Positions 46,178-54,693 of a stretch of 64,000 nucleotides of DNA are shown piece after piece. The notes below the pieces were generated by a model that saw only the letters and a list, made by a program, of their open reading frames with translations, ran no database searches and was not told the DNA's origin. How positions within the stretch are numbered: position 1 is the stretch's first letter; every line of letters starts with the position of its first letter. Both the position numbers and the translations under genes were made by a program. The DNA comes from an uncultured Alteromonadaceae bacterium (lineage in GTDB: Bacteria > Pseudomonadota > Gammaproteobacteria > Enterobacterales > Alteromonadaceae): assembly GCA_947494925.1 (NCBI GenBank), contig CANLWS010000003.1, positions 62,001 to 126,000 of the forward strand. Direction: 5' to 3'.

Positions 46178-47197
46178 GTGAACAAAAAATTTAGTACTAA
46201 TCCGTTGAGCTTCTGTCTCATTCTGTTTCTTTTGTCAGGGTGCGCAACAGTCGCTGATAAATCTGTGGGCTACAGTGAGCCGAACGATCTTGCCTCTGAT
46301 CGTGAAGCAATTCTGGCCATGGCTGGGGATTACAAAGTGACCTTTGATTTTGAGGAAACGGTTTCCTTTCAGCCTGGGTATAAGGTCAAAGAGTCATACA
46401 CAACCGGCGCGCAGGAAATCGTCAGAGTCATCGAAGACAAGCCGGGTTTCATCAGCTTGCAGCATATTCTGTTGGTGGGCGGAGAAGAGAAATTTCCTAT
46501 TAAGCATTGGCGGCAGGATTGGGTGTATGAACCTGCTCATACGCTGGATTTTGTGGGATTTAATCGTTGGGAAACCCGCCAACTTTCAGCATCTGCACGA
46601 TCAGGTAAATGGGCACAGTTTGTTTATCAGGTCGACGATGGACCGCGCTATTCGGGCGTAGGTGAATGGCGTCACGAACAAGGTGTGTCTTCATGGACAT
46701 CAGAACCTAGCTTGAGACCATTGCCGCGCAGAGACATGACGAAAAGAGACGACTATGACGCCATTCTTGCGGTTAATCGACACGCTTTGACGCCTTCAGG
46801 ATGGGTTCATGAGCAGGACAATACAAAGTTGATTTTACGCGACAATAAACAATTGGCCCTTGCCAGAGAAGTGGGTGTGAATACCTATATTGCGACAGAT
46901 GATATCAACTCAGAAGTGGCCGAAACCTATTGGGAAAGCACCAAGGTTTATTGGGCAGCTGTACGCGACTACTGGCTAGCACTGTCTGATAACAATAGTG
47001 GATTTTCGCTAACTATGCAGGGCGAGCCAGTGGCTCTGTATACCCCCTTGCTGGACTTTGCTAGCAAAGTGAAATCCGGGGAAATGCCAATAGATGTGGC
47101 AAAGGAACATGCGCGAAAAACTATCGCTGAATATACTACCACCAGCAGTGGTTCCCGAGAAAATTTAGCGGGTGTCAGCAGTGAACATCAATATTAA
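46178..47197 (+). CDS. DUF6607-family lipoprotein
   Basis: This is a 339-residue lipoprotein (lipobox LLSGCAT, Cys near 22). The body holds DYKVTFDFEETVSFQPGYKVKESY, HWRQDWVYEP and RWETRQLS, the layout of DUF6607 proteins that accompany TonB haem receptors in marine bacteria. A late segment (about 240-290, AETYWESTKVYWAAVRDYWLAL) is helical. GTG start at 46178. It is divergent from the receptor across two Fur boxes, so it is predicted to be induced by iron limitation. The biochemical function is unknown. Confidence 0.85.
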   Translation: MNKKFSTNPLSFCLILFLLSGCATVADKSVGYSEPNDLASDREAILAMAGDYKVTFDFEETVSFQPGYKVKESYTTGAQEIVRVIEDKPGFISLQHILLVGGEEKFPIKHWRQDWVYEPAHTLDFVGFNRWETRQLSASARSGKWAQFVYQVDDGPRYSGVGEWRHEQGVSSWTSEPSLRPLPRRDMTKRDDYDAILAVNRHALTPSGWVHEQDNTKLILRDNKQLALAREVGVNTYIATDDINSEVAETYWESTKVYWAAVRDYWLALSDNNSGFSLTMQGEPVALYTPLLDFASKVKSGEMPIDVAKEHARKTIAEYTTTSSGSRENLAGVSSEHQY

Positions 47198-47666
47198 GCG
47201 GGTCAGTCTGCTGCAAACTGTTGGTTTGATTATTGTTTGCTACTTGCTTTACACAGGATTTGCGATACACCAGCAGAGCGAACGGACTGAATTAATAGCC
47301 GCAATTTGGTGGCATGTGGGGATTAGTCTTGTGGCTGCAGTGGTTTTACTTACTGTGTTTGTTGGCTCCAAGGCAGTGAGCGGGTCATCAGTCAATAAGG
47401 TTAGCCATTGGTCAAGCCAATCCTGGCAGTTAATCACTGTTTATGCGCTGTTAGTATTGTTGTTAGCAACTGGTTGGCTAACGGTCTGGAGCAGAGGTTC
47501 AGCCTTAAAAGTGTTTGATTGGTTTAGCCTGCCAAGCCCAGTCAGCAAGATGCCACAGTTCTATGCATTGATGGAATCTGTCCACTCTGCGTTAGCAATT
47601 TTATTAATTGTCATGCTGAGTATTTCATTGTTTACATTACTATATCGGCGTTTCAGGTCTTCCTAA
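47172..47666 (+). CDS. Cytochrome b561-like membrane protein, short form
   Basis: This protein has about 161-164 residues. Four hydrophobic segments are seen (about 12-30, 42-62, 84-105, 135-158). His residues in the segments (FAIHQQ, IWWHVGISL, ESVHSALAIL) and the loop WSRGSALKVFDWFSLPSP resemble cytochrome b561, an electron carrier to haem or quinone. Family members are usually a little longer. Its start overlaps the DUF6607 gene by 17-26 bases (GTG at 47172 or 47181), hence the same Fur-controlled operon. It may reduce ferric iron or haem taken up by the receptor. Confidence 0.75.
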   Translation: MSAVNINIKRVSLLQTVGLIIVCYLLYTGFAIHQQSERTELIAAIWWHVGISLVAAVVLLTVFVGSKAVSGSSVNKVSHWSSQSWQLITVYALLVLLLATGWLTVWSRGSALKVFDWFSLPSPVSKMPQFYALMESVHSALAILLIVMLSISLFTLLYRRFRSS

Positions 47667-47864
47667 ACGCCTTCAACTCCACACTTTTTCAGCTAGACCG
47701 AGCTCTTCGGTTGCCTGAAAAACCTGCCAGCAATAAAAAAATAAATTTATTTCAACTTTTCGTTCCTTGCTCTGGTATTACTATTTAGACAACAAAACAA
47801 ATGCCCTTGAGAAAAAACAACCAAGTTGGCATCACTAAAAAGTACACCGGGAAAGATTGAGTTC

Positions 47865-48416
47865 ATGACGGACGAAAGAGCACTGATGTTTGATGTACAA
47901 AATGGTCAGTTGGACAAGCTGGCTATCTTGTTCGAGCGCAATCATTTGCAGTTATTTAACTATTTTTTACGCACTGGGAACAACCGCGCAGCCAGCGAAG
48001 ATCTTGTTCAGGAGACTTTCATGAAAGTACTGGCTTATAGAAGTAGTTTTAGCGGGACAGCCAATTTTAAAAGCTGGTTATTTGGCATTGCCCGCAACAC
48101 CAAAGCTGACTACTACCGTAAGTCTAAACAAGCAACTACTCACCTGGATATTGATGAACATGATGTTGGAAGCGAACATACTTTAGGAGAAGAAATGGAG
48201 CAGTGGCAGAAGCAGGATTTGTTTGAACGAGCTTTGGCCTCTATTAATCCGGAGCTACGGGAAATTATTGTCCTGAGCCGCTTCCATCAACTCAACTATG
48301 AAGATATTGCGCAAATGCATGACTGCAATCTGAACACCATGAAATCGAGGATGCGCAAGGGTTTAACCATGCTTGAACAAGCCTACAGAAAATTAGCGGG
48401 AGAACCGAATCAATGA
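47865..48416 (+). CDS. ECF RNA polymerase sigma factor
   Basis: This is a 183-residue group 4 sigma factor. Region 2 holds SEDLVQETFMKVLAYR and FKSWLFGIARNTKADYYR; region 4 holds the helix-turn-helix LNYEDIAQMHDCNLNTMKSRMR. ATG 47865 is preferred. The end overlaps the next gene by 4 bases (ATGA). It belongs to the same broad group as the sigma factor at 5.6 kb, and is not preceded by the CATCC-N16-CGTTA promoter. Confidence 0.92.
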   Translation: MTDERALMFDVQNGQLDKLAILFERNHLQLFNYFLRTGNNRAASEDLVQETFMKVLAYRSSFSGTANFKSWLFGIARNTKADYYRKSKQATTHLDIDEHDVGSEHTLGEEMEQWQKQDLFERALASINPELREIIVLSRFHQLNYEDIAQMHDCNLNTMKSRMRKGLTMLEQAYRKLAGEPNQ

Positions 48417-49234
48417 AACAACAAGATGTAATTGATTGGAAGGTAGCGCAATTGAGCGGACATCAAAATGTGCCGATGAGTACCGAAATGGCTGAGTTCA
48501 TCGCACAGAATCCTATGGTTGAAAAAGAACTGGCATTTATCGAATCTTTCTGGAAACACGAGCCTGAAAACTTGCCTCAGCCTTCCTCTCAGATGCGTCA
48601 GAATTTTTACTCCATGCTGGACGAAGCCAAAGCTCAAATTCAACCAGATGATGTAAAAACAGAGGCTAAACCGAGGTTGAAGTTTATAGGCATCTTAAGC
48701 GGATGGCTCGCGCCCAATCCTGTTGCGCAATTTTCCAGTTTAGCCATTGTCTTTGTATTGGGCATGAGTATAAGTCGTTTTGACGTTGATTCTGCTCCGA
48801 CCCAACCGGGGTTGGCCAAACTTGAACAAGAAGTGTCATCTCTGAGTTCGCTGGTAGCAATTTCCATGTTGCAAAAACCCTCTGCCAGCGAGAGGCTGAC
48901 CGGCGTGGCATACAGTAGTCAGACTGATTTGTCAGATCCGAACCTATCTGCAACATTAATCGGGTTGCTGGAAAACGACAAATCCACTGCGGTCAGATTA
49001 GCCATCATCAATACCATGCGCGAATCAAGTCGTCTGGCAGACAAAGAACAAAGTCTTATTGAGCTTGCGGTAAATGAATCCAATCCACTGGTGCAAATGG
49101 AGCTGTGTCGACTGTTACTTATAAACGGCACCTCGGAGACCCAACGCACTTTATTAGAACAATTGAAGAGCATGACATTGCACGATGATGTGGCCGATTT
49201 CATTCGTGAAATCCAATCCACGTCCCGTGCCTGA
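48413..49234 (+). CDS. Membrane anti-sigma factor with HEAT-like repeats
   Basis: This protein has 273 residues. The cytoplasmic N-terminus (1-95) is helical and acidic (MSTEMAEFIAQNPMVEKELAFIESFW, an anti-sigma-like layout), a TM lies near 103-120 (FSSLAIVFVLGMSIS), and the periplasmic part contains HEAT-like helices (SATLIGLLENDKSTAVRLAIINTMRE, SNPLVQMELCRLLLINGT). The 4-base overlap with the sigma gene supports an anti-sigma role. HEAT repeats in an anti-sigma factor are unusual and may act as the sensor. Confidence 0.8.
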   Translation: MKQQDVIDWKVAQLSGHQNVPMSTEMAEFIAQNPMVEKELAFIESFWKHEPENLPQPSSQMRQNFYSMLDEAKAQIQPDDVKTEAKPRLKFIGILSGWLAPNPVAQFSSLAIVFVLGMSISRFDVDSAPTQPGLAKLEQEVSSLSSLVAISMLQKPSASERLTGVAYSSQTDLSDPNLSATLIGLLENDKSTAVRLAIINTMRESSRLADKEQSLIELAVNESNPLVQMELCRLLLINGTSETQRTLLEQLKSMTLHDDVADFIREIQSTSRA

Positions 49235-49257
49235 ATAATTTTATGGAGTTTATTAAA

Positions 49258-50145
49258 ATGACAAAGTTTACATTGGCGCTATTGCTGTTACTGGCACCAG
49301 GTATGTCCTTGGCACAAAGCGTAGAAAAGAAGTACAGCCTCGAATTAACTGATCCAAATCAGCCAATGTCGCTGGAAGTTGAAATGCGCAATGGCAGCGT
49401 TAGCGTGGAAGGATACTCAGGTAAAAATGTTGAGATAACTGCCACTATTACGCCGCTCAGTCAAAAAGAGTTGGAAGCGGACGAAAATATTCACAGGCGT
49501 CATAAGCAAAATATCAAGCAGCGCTACAAATCAAAGGATCATGGCGAACCTGAGAAAAAGACGCGTTCAAAAACCGGTTTGAAGTCGGTGAGGAATGCCA
49601 CTATGAACCTGGAGATTGAAGAGTCGGATAACGAGGTGGAGATTTCCAGCGAGTTTTCCACATCTCGTATCGATCTGGTTGTAAAAGTGCCATCAACTAG
49701 TGCTCTGGAAGTTGAATTGTACAAAGGAGGAGATGTGATAGTCAGCAATCTGAGTGGGCCTATTGAGATAGAAACCTGGCAGGGTGACATTGTGGCCCGT
49801 CAGATTTCCGGTCCGATAGTGGCGGAAACCCACAGTCGCACTATCGAAGTAGAGTTTGCCTCGCTAAGCAAAGAGAATCCTTCGTCACTTACAACCTACA
49901 GCGGAGATATTGATATAACCTTGGGCAATAAATTAGCTGCCAAGGTCAATGTGCAAAATTACCAGGGAGAAATCCTGTCTGGGCTGGATGAAGAGTTTGT
50001 CACCACAGAGTCTGTCAAACGAAACAAAAAAGGCAACAAACAGGAAATTGTTGTAGGTGGTCAGGTATCAGCTGTGGTGAACGGAGGTGGGCAGGAACTT
50101 TCACTGATTACTTACAGTGGTGATGTTTACGTGCGCAAACAATAG
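49258..50145 (+). CDS. Exported DUF4097 beta-helix-like protein
   Basis: This is a 295-residue protein with a signal peptide (PGMSLAQS, about 20). The beta-solenoid of DUF4097 proteins is clear: VEMRNGSVSVEGYSG, ALEVELYKGGDVIVSNLSG, PIEIETWQGDIVARQISG, TTYSGDIDITLG, and a final LITYSGDVYVRKQ. GGAG precedes ATG 49258. It follows the sigma/anti-sigma genes by 23 bases, so is part of the third ECF operon and probably an envelope-stress output or sensor. Confidence 0.87.
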   Translation: MTKFTLALLLLLAPGMSLAQSVEKKYSLELTDPNQPMSLEVEMRNGSVSVEGYSGKNVEITATITPLSQKELEADENIHRRHKQNIKQRYKSKDHGEPEKKTRSKTGLKSVRNATMNLEIEESDNEVEISSEFSTSRIDLVVKVPSTSALEVELYKGGDVIVSNLSGPIEIETWQGDIVARQISGPIVAETHSRTIEVEFASLSKENPSSLTTYSGDIDITLGNKLAAKVNVQNYQGEILSGLDEEFVTTESVKRNKKGNKQEIVVGGQVSAVVNGGGQELSLITYSGDVYVRKQ

Positions 50146-50168
50146 ATAACCTGGGGTTTACTATTATT

Positions 50169-50196
50169 GAAGGGCTTAGTCATTGCTTAGCCCTTC
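50169..50196. terminator. Hairpin between convergent genes
   Basis: GAAGGGCT pairs with AGCCCTTC around a 12-base loop. No T-run. Probably the 3' end of the DUF4097 operon. Confidence 0.5.
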
Positions 50197-50279
50197 ATCC
50201 AGCTACCCCATTTCAACGAGTCAGTGTTGTAAAATATATGCAGTACCCAGATCATTTTCATATCGCACACTGACAAATA

Positions 50280-51209
50280 TTATCCGGATGAAGTGGTATA
50301 ACTTAACCTTTGTCTGCCGATGTTGCGGTACGTCAGCGGAGAAAAATTCATATGACGTTTAAAAAACCGACTGAAATAGGAAGGATCCTTAAAGCCTAGG
50401 AATCGGCTGATTAGACCAATGTCGTGTTCACTATGAACCAGCATCCTACATGCTTCAGATAAGAGTCTGTCATGAATTAAGGTACTGGCTTTCTGGCCAA
50501 GATGTTTATTGCATAGGTAATTCAGGTGCCCTGGGGTTAGTCCAAGCAAATTGGCGTAGTCATGTACGGATAATTTTCGGCGGAACTCGCTCTCAATAAG
50601 ACTACGAAACTTAGATATTTTGTTCTCCGTCACACTATCCAATTGTTGCTTGTTTTGCGCGGCAAACCAGCGATTCAGATTTACCAGAATCTCATAGGCA
50701 ATGGCACGTAAAAGGTGCGGACTGTCATCTTTCAGGTCAGCTATTTCAGCATGCATCGCTGCCAACCTATCCTGTAACTTTTTCTCTTGTTCCGTTGTTA
50801 CTTCCAGTGAGAATGGACCTGAATTGGTGTGAAAATAGCGTAATCGATGCAGGAACAAAGAATCGTTGAAATGTTCCAGTAAGAATTTTGCCGGGAAAAA
50901 CAAACATATGCCGTCCAGATCTTTGGCAAACCACCGTCTGACCTGACCCGGCGATGTGAAAAAGACTTGGTTGGGTTTTATTGCGTGTGCTTCATTGTCT
51001 AACCAGAAAGTACCGGTTCCTCCCGAAATTAAAGTTATGTCATAGAAATCAAGACGGTAGGGTGTAGGGGATTTTTCAAATGATGGCATTTCATGGATCC
51101 AGGCAACGTCTATCAGTAGTTCACCACCGTATTTCTCTTTGGAAAAAGTGACGTTTTTAACACCATCGATTTCGTATGCTTGTGCAGACTTATTCAAACT
51201 GCCTTCCAT
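50280..51209 (-). CDS. AraC-family transcriptional regulator with cupin-like sensor domain
   Basis: This is a 309-residue protein. A sensor/cupin-type domain (1-180; DFYDITLISGGTGTFWLDNE, QVFFTSPGQVRRWFA) is followed by two AraC helix-turn-helix motifs (about 205-300; LSVHDYANLLGLTPGHLNYLCN, ISRFLGFKDPSYFSRFFKR, FSPLTYRN). The nearest gene, divergent across 121 bases, codes for an exported laminin-G-like protein, a likely target. The ligand may be a sugar. Confidence 0.9.
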   Translation of the reverse strand: MEGSLNKSAQAYEIDGVKNVTFSKEKYGGELLIDVAWIHEMPSFEKSPTPYRLDFYDITLISGGTGTFWLDNEAHAIKPNQVFFTSPGQVRRWFAKDLDGICLFFPAKFLLEHFNDSLFLHRLRYFHTNSGPFSLEVTTEQEKKLQDRLAAMHAEIADLKDDSPHLLRAIAYEILVNLNRWFAAQNKQQLDSVTENKISKFRSLIESEFRRKLSVHDYANLLGLTPGHLNYLCNKHLGQKASTLIHDRLLSEACRMLVHSEHDIGLISRFLGFKDPSYFSRFFKRHMNFSPLTYRNIGRQRLSYTTSSG

Positions 51210-51330
51210 TCTTTACGTAACAAAATATTAATATCATTGAAAAGTACCATTATTGGCAGGTTTATTCCATGTCGTCTCTGTACAGCTCGTTCTAGACTGG
51301 TTTGACATCATTTGAAGAAGAAGACGAACC

Positions 51331-52467
51331 ATGAAATTCACCGTTAAGTTATGTGTGACAGTATTATCTCTGCTGGTGTTGCATCCCTTTGGACAAGTTT
51401 GGGCTGAGGAAATTTATAAGGTAGACAATGCCAGATGGTTGCTGGAAAGTGATCAGGTCACCCGTGCCACTATTGACGGGCGGAAAGCGATTAAAATTGT
51501 CACTGGTCGAGCCATGCTCGAAGATGTTGAACTGGAAAATGGGACAGTGGAATTTGATATGTATCTTCCCAAAGAGCGTGCATTTTCTTATTTGTACTTC
51601 CGTGGCCAATCTGACGCTGAACTGGAAGCATTGTATCTGCGTTCTCATAAATCAAAGGCACCAGATGCAATCCAGTATGCCCCTGTTTTTCAGCGTCGCT
51701 CTGCCTGGCAACTTTACCATGGCAAAACAGGGACCGGACCAGCTAGTTTTCCATCAGGTAAGTGGTTCAAGGTTAAAGTGGAGTTAATGGGGCAGGAGAT
51801 GAAAGTCTGGATAGATGACCAGGCAGAACCCGTTCTCGACATCAAAGAGCTGGGCAGAAAATCCGCTGCAGGTTGGCTGGCATTTCGTGGATTTGTACCA
51901 CGCACCAGTGACGCAAAGTTCAGTGCATATTTTGGTGACCTGAAGGTGACTCGCTACACGGGAGAAGAAATTAAAGCTCGCCCGGCTCCTGCACTGAGTA
52001 GTGATGTAATAACACAATGGCGAGTTTCCCCAGCGTTTGATTCAAAACCTGGACCTGTGCTGGCATTGCCTGAACAGTTGTCTAAAGGCCCATGGGGGGC
52101 GGCAGAAATGAGAAGCGATGGTGCGTTTGAATTGCTTCGCTCAAGGACAGTTCCGGAAAATTCACGTCATTGGTCGGCGGCGGCAGACATTACTCTTACC
52201 TCACAAAAGAAGCAAATTTGTAAGATCCATTTTGGCTTTAGTGATGAGCTCACGCTGATGGTCAATGACCAACCCGTTCTTTACCAGGATCATAGTTATC
52301 GTTTCGCTGACAACAGGCAACAAGGTGTAATGCATTACGATCAGGTAGTAGCATTTGTGCATCTTGAAAAGGGTAAAAATTCGCTGAGGGCCATTGTGTC
52401 GGACCGATTTGGTGGATGGGGTTTGATGGCCAGAATGAACCAGTGTGATGGGGTAATCGTGGAATAA
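51331..52467 (+). CDS. Exported LamG/DUF1080-like protein
   Basis: This is a 378-residue protein with a signal peptide (FGQVWAE, about 25). The first half is a beta-sandwich of concanavalin/DUF1080 type (VELENGTVEFDMYLPKERAF, WFKVKVELMGQEMKVWIDDQ, GWLAFRGFVPRTSDAKF). The second half (about 225-378) is another beta domain (HFGFSDELTLMVNDQPVL, VHLEKGKNSLRAIVSDRFGGWGL). Both could bind carbohydrates. It is divergent from an AraC regulator. No enzyme residues are visible. Confidence 0.8.
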   Translation: MKFTVKLCVTVLSLLVLHPFGQVWAEEIYKVDNARWLLESDQVTRATIDGRKAIKIVTGRAMLEDVELENGTVEFDMYLPKERAFSYLYFRGQSDAELEALYLRSHKSKAPDAIQYAPVFQRRSAWQLYHGKTGTGPASFPSGKWFKVKVELMGQEMKVWIDDQAEPVLDIKELGRKSAAGWLAFRGFVPRTSDAKFSAYFGDLKVTRYTGEEIKARPAPALSSDVITQWRVSPAFDSKPGPVLALPEQLSKGPWGAAEMRSDGAFELLRSRTVPENSRHWSAAADITLTSQKKQICKIHFGFSDELTLMVNDQPVLYQDHSYRFADNRQQGVMHYDQVVAFVHLEKGKNSLRAIVSDRFGGWGLMARMNQCDGVIVE

Positions 52468-52708
52468 GGACATCATCGTTAAGACGAATACTTTCGGCTC
52501 AGTGTAAAATGTGCTTCAATCTTCTGCATCAGATTAGCCGTGCAGTGACAATTGAACCTCCATGTAGGCGTGTTGTCGGCCCTATAGTCAGTTGTCACTA
52601 TTGCCAAACCGGCAGAGAATGAATCGATTGGGTCTGATATTAGATTTAGCCTTAAGGTGCTTCATTTTGGTTAATGTGATCTACAAAATTGGTGATTGAG
52701 GACAGCAG

Positions 52709-53128
52709 ATGAGCAATAAAACCAAAGGGTCGTGCAACTGCAACGCTGTCCAATTTGAAGTGACATCGGAGCTGAAGGATGTCTATATCTGCCACTGTTC
52801 GATTTGTCGTAAATACACTGGTAGCGGCGGGATTGCTGTGACCATAGCCAGCAATAATGATTTCAACTGGGTTAGCGGAGAGGAGTTGATCAGGACCTGG
52901 CATAAACCCAAACATGATTGGCTGTGCTGTTTTTGTTCTGAGTGTGGCTCGCCTCTGCCCGGAAAAAACAACGAGAATACTTGCTATATTCCAGTGAGTT
53001 TGTTGGATAAAGATTTTGAAGGTTTAGCGGTTAAATACCACTTTTACGTAGGCTCAAAAGCACAATGGGAAGAAATAGCTGACAATGGGACTCAGTTCCA
53101 GAGTGGTTTTGTAGCACAGCCAGAGTGA
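52709..53128 (+). CDS. GFA/CENP-V-family zinc protein
   Basis: This is a 139-residue protein of the glutathione-dependent formaldehyde-activating (Gfa) family. Zinc-binding Cys motifs are seen at SCNCNAV, CHCSICRK, LCCFCSECGSPL. GAGGA precedes the ATG. Only some of these proteins act on S-hydroxymethylglutathione; the role of this one is open. It is a single gene. Confidence 0.88.
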   Translation: MSNKTKGSCNCNAVQFEVTSELKDVYICHCSICRKYTGSGGIAVTIASNNDFNWVSGEELIRTWHKPKHDWLCCFCSECGSPLPGKNNENTCYIPVSLLDKDFEGLAVKYHFYVGSKAQWEEIADNGTQFQSGFVAQPE

Positions 53129-53152
53129 CGACAGAAACATCAGGTTAAAAAT

Positions 53153-53398
53153 TTAGGTGTGCTCTGTAGACAGCTCCAGTCGCGTAAATACTCTGTTTTT
53201 TAAACTATCAGAAGGTTTGATTTGCTCGTCCTGAATGGCAAGGTTGATCAACCATCTCTCCCAAAACCAGACATAGGGTCTGATAGGCGGGTAGAGCAAC
53301 ATCAGTTTTAAAAAACGAACTCTGGCTTTACCTTTTAAGGTACCCAGTACGTATTCCGCCGCCAACATGAAAATGCGTCTGTGAATAAGGTAGTTCAT
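53153..53398 (-). CDS. Detached RskA-type anti-sigma domain
   Basis: This is an 81-residue protein. LAAEYVLGTLKGKARVRFLKLM (about 12-33), then WFWERWLINLAIQDEQIKPSDS match line for line the N-terminal anti-sigma domain of the RskA gene at 56.8 kb (AAEYVLGTLSGPARKRFQQLM, VWEQHLNGLGEKLEPVEPSPN). The transmembrane and extracellular parts of RskA are absent. It follows the cupin gene by 66 bases on the same strand as the sigma factor. It may be a soluble anti-sigma factor or a truncated duplicate. The ribosome site is weak (TTG/ATG at 53401/53398). Confidence 0.75.
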   Translation of the reverse strand: MNYLIHRRIFMLAAEYVLGTLKGKARVRFLKLMLLYPPIRPYVWFWERWLINLAIQDEQIKPSDSLKNRVFTRLELSTEHT

Positions 53399-53464
53399 CA
53401 AGCTGACTCGTTCTGTCTCATAAAAGGTGTTTTTTGTTTCTTCCCACCAAATTAATTGGAATGC

Positions 53465-53947
53465 CTAAGATGGTCCCATGAGTCGTTCATGCATATCGTG
53501 TTTTAAATACAGTAACGCACCTTCCTCGCTATGCAGGTCGGAATGAAAACTGCCTTTTTCCATTTTATGAAAATCCCCCGCACGCAACAGGTGTTCTCCT
53601 ACCTGAATCGACCCTTCCAGTACCAGACAGTCTTCATCATTGTCGTGTCGATGGGCGGTAATGACAGCGCCAGGTTTGAGTTTCCACAGTGCAGTCTGTA
53701 CTTTTTTAACAGGATCCTGATGAAGCACTTTGATGGAGATTTTGTCATTTAGTTCGAACCATTCTGCCATGCTTGCTCGGGTAGTTGTGCCGCCTTGTGG
53801 ACACTCTCCGTTCAACCTTTTATGGATCCCCGCTTTCATTCTGTCCTTGGCAGACACACCTAAGGACGCGGACGGCGTGCTTTCTGCCATCAACATCAAA
53901 TCTTTGTGGGTAAGAGGGTCATTATTACTATCAGTCTTCATAGTCAT
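53465..53947 (-). CDS. ChrR-like cupin protein lacking the zinc anti-sigma domain
   Basis: This is a 160-residue protein. The cupin fold at about 65-155 has the metal site His-Arg-His (ITAHRHDNDEDCLVLEGSIQVGE) with a later Glu and His (GSFHSDLH), as in the C-terminal domain of ChrR. The N-terminal part (DLMLMAESTPSASLGVSAKDRMKAGIHKRLNG) has no HxxxCxxC zinc site, which ChrR uses to hold its sigma factor. It starts 2 bases after the sigma gene stop, so is co-translated with it. It may be a sensor protein for the same sigma factor. Confidence 0.82.
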   Translation of the reverse strand: MTMKTDSNNDPLTHKDLMLMAESTPSASLGVSAKDRMKAGIHKRLNGECPQGGTTTRASMAEWFELNDKISIKVLHQDPVKKVQTALWKLKPGAVITAHRHDNDEDCLVLEGSIQVGEHLLRAGDFHKMEKGSFHSDLHSEEGALLYLKHDMHERLMGPS

Positions 53948-53949
53948 GC

Positions 53950-54513
53950 TCAGTCTTTTAATTTATTGTGCAGGGATTCGAGCGCACGTCGAATATTAGA
54001 TTTAACCGATCCTAGCGGCATTTCAATAGATTCAGAAATTTCGCTATGGCTCATACCTTTGAAAAAAGCCAGTGCGAGAAGTTGCCTTTGAACCAGCGAA
54101 AGTTGTTTGATCGCTTCCTTTGCCTGTGAATTTTCCTGAAAAAGCTGGATGATTTTATCAGGTTCGTCGCCACAGTCTGTGAAGGTTTCCAAGCTGTCTT
54201 TAGCTTCCTGAATAATGTCATTTCTATTTTTGTTTTTTCGATATAAATCCAATGCTCTGCAGCGAGCGATAAGCAAACTCCATCCCAATACACTACCTCG
54301 CTCGGGGTAATAATTTGTAGCTTGCTTCCATATTTGCGCATAAACATCACAAACCACTTCTTCACTATCATCCTTGTTCAGAAGTATTCGGTAAACCAAA
54401 CTGTATACTCGGTTAACCGTCAGGTCGTAAAATTCTGAAAAAGCTTGTTCATCAGCCTTTTGTATGGCGCTCATCAGGATGAATAGCTTTTCTTGTAGTA
54501 TGTCATCAGCCAT
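53950..54513 (-). CDS. ECF sigma factor of the cupin-linked operon
   Basis: This is a 187-residue sigma factor. Region 2 (QAFSEFYDLTVNRVYSLVYRIL, SEEVVCDVYAQIWKQA, LGWSLLIARCRALDLYRK) and region 4 (GMSHSEISESIEMPLGSVKSNIRRAL) are complete. It aligns with the sigma factor at 57.5 kb. Starts at ATG 54513 (best fit to the family) or GTG/ATG 54579/54576, where AAGAG is a better ribosome site. A CATCC-N16-CGTCA promoter stands at 54680-54655, so it is probably autoregulated. Confidence 0.9.
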   Translation of the reverse strand: MADDILQEKLFILMSAIQKADEQAFSEFYDLTVNRVYSLVYRILLNKDDSEEVVCDVYAQIWKQATNYYPERGSVLGWSLLIARCRALDLYRKNKNRNDIIQEAKDSLETFTDCGDEPDKIIQLFQENSQAKEAIKQLSLVQRQLLALAFFKGMSHSEISESIEMPLGSVKSNIRRALESLHNKLKD

Positions 54514-54654
54514 AAGACGCTTCGTTTTAGTGTTTTTTGGATATTCTATGTGTTGTTGATTGTAAACCACTGGCATCACACTCGCTCTTTTACGTTTCGG
54601 GTAACCGGAAATTACAACGCCTTTTATAAGATCAATTATGTTCTCTAATCTAAG

Positions 54655-54680
54655 TGACGGCTCATCTGTGCAAGTGGATG
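54655..54680 (-). promoter_or_regulatory. ECF sigma promoter of the sigma-cupin operon
   Basis: On the minus strand TGCATCC (CATCC at 54680-54676), 16 bases, CGTCA (54659-54655). The -10 has one base unlike CGTTA. Confidence 0.7.
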
Positions 54681-54693
54681 CATTTTTTTTAAA

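Noticed and set aside
51901-51940. GTGACGCAAAG block resembling the c-di-GMP-I core
   Set aside because: It lies inside the LamG-like coding sequence and lacks every other riboswitch element.
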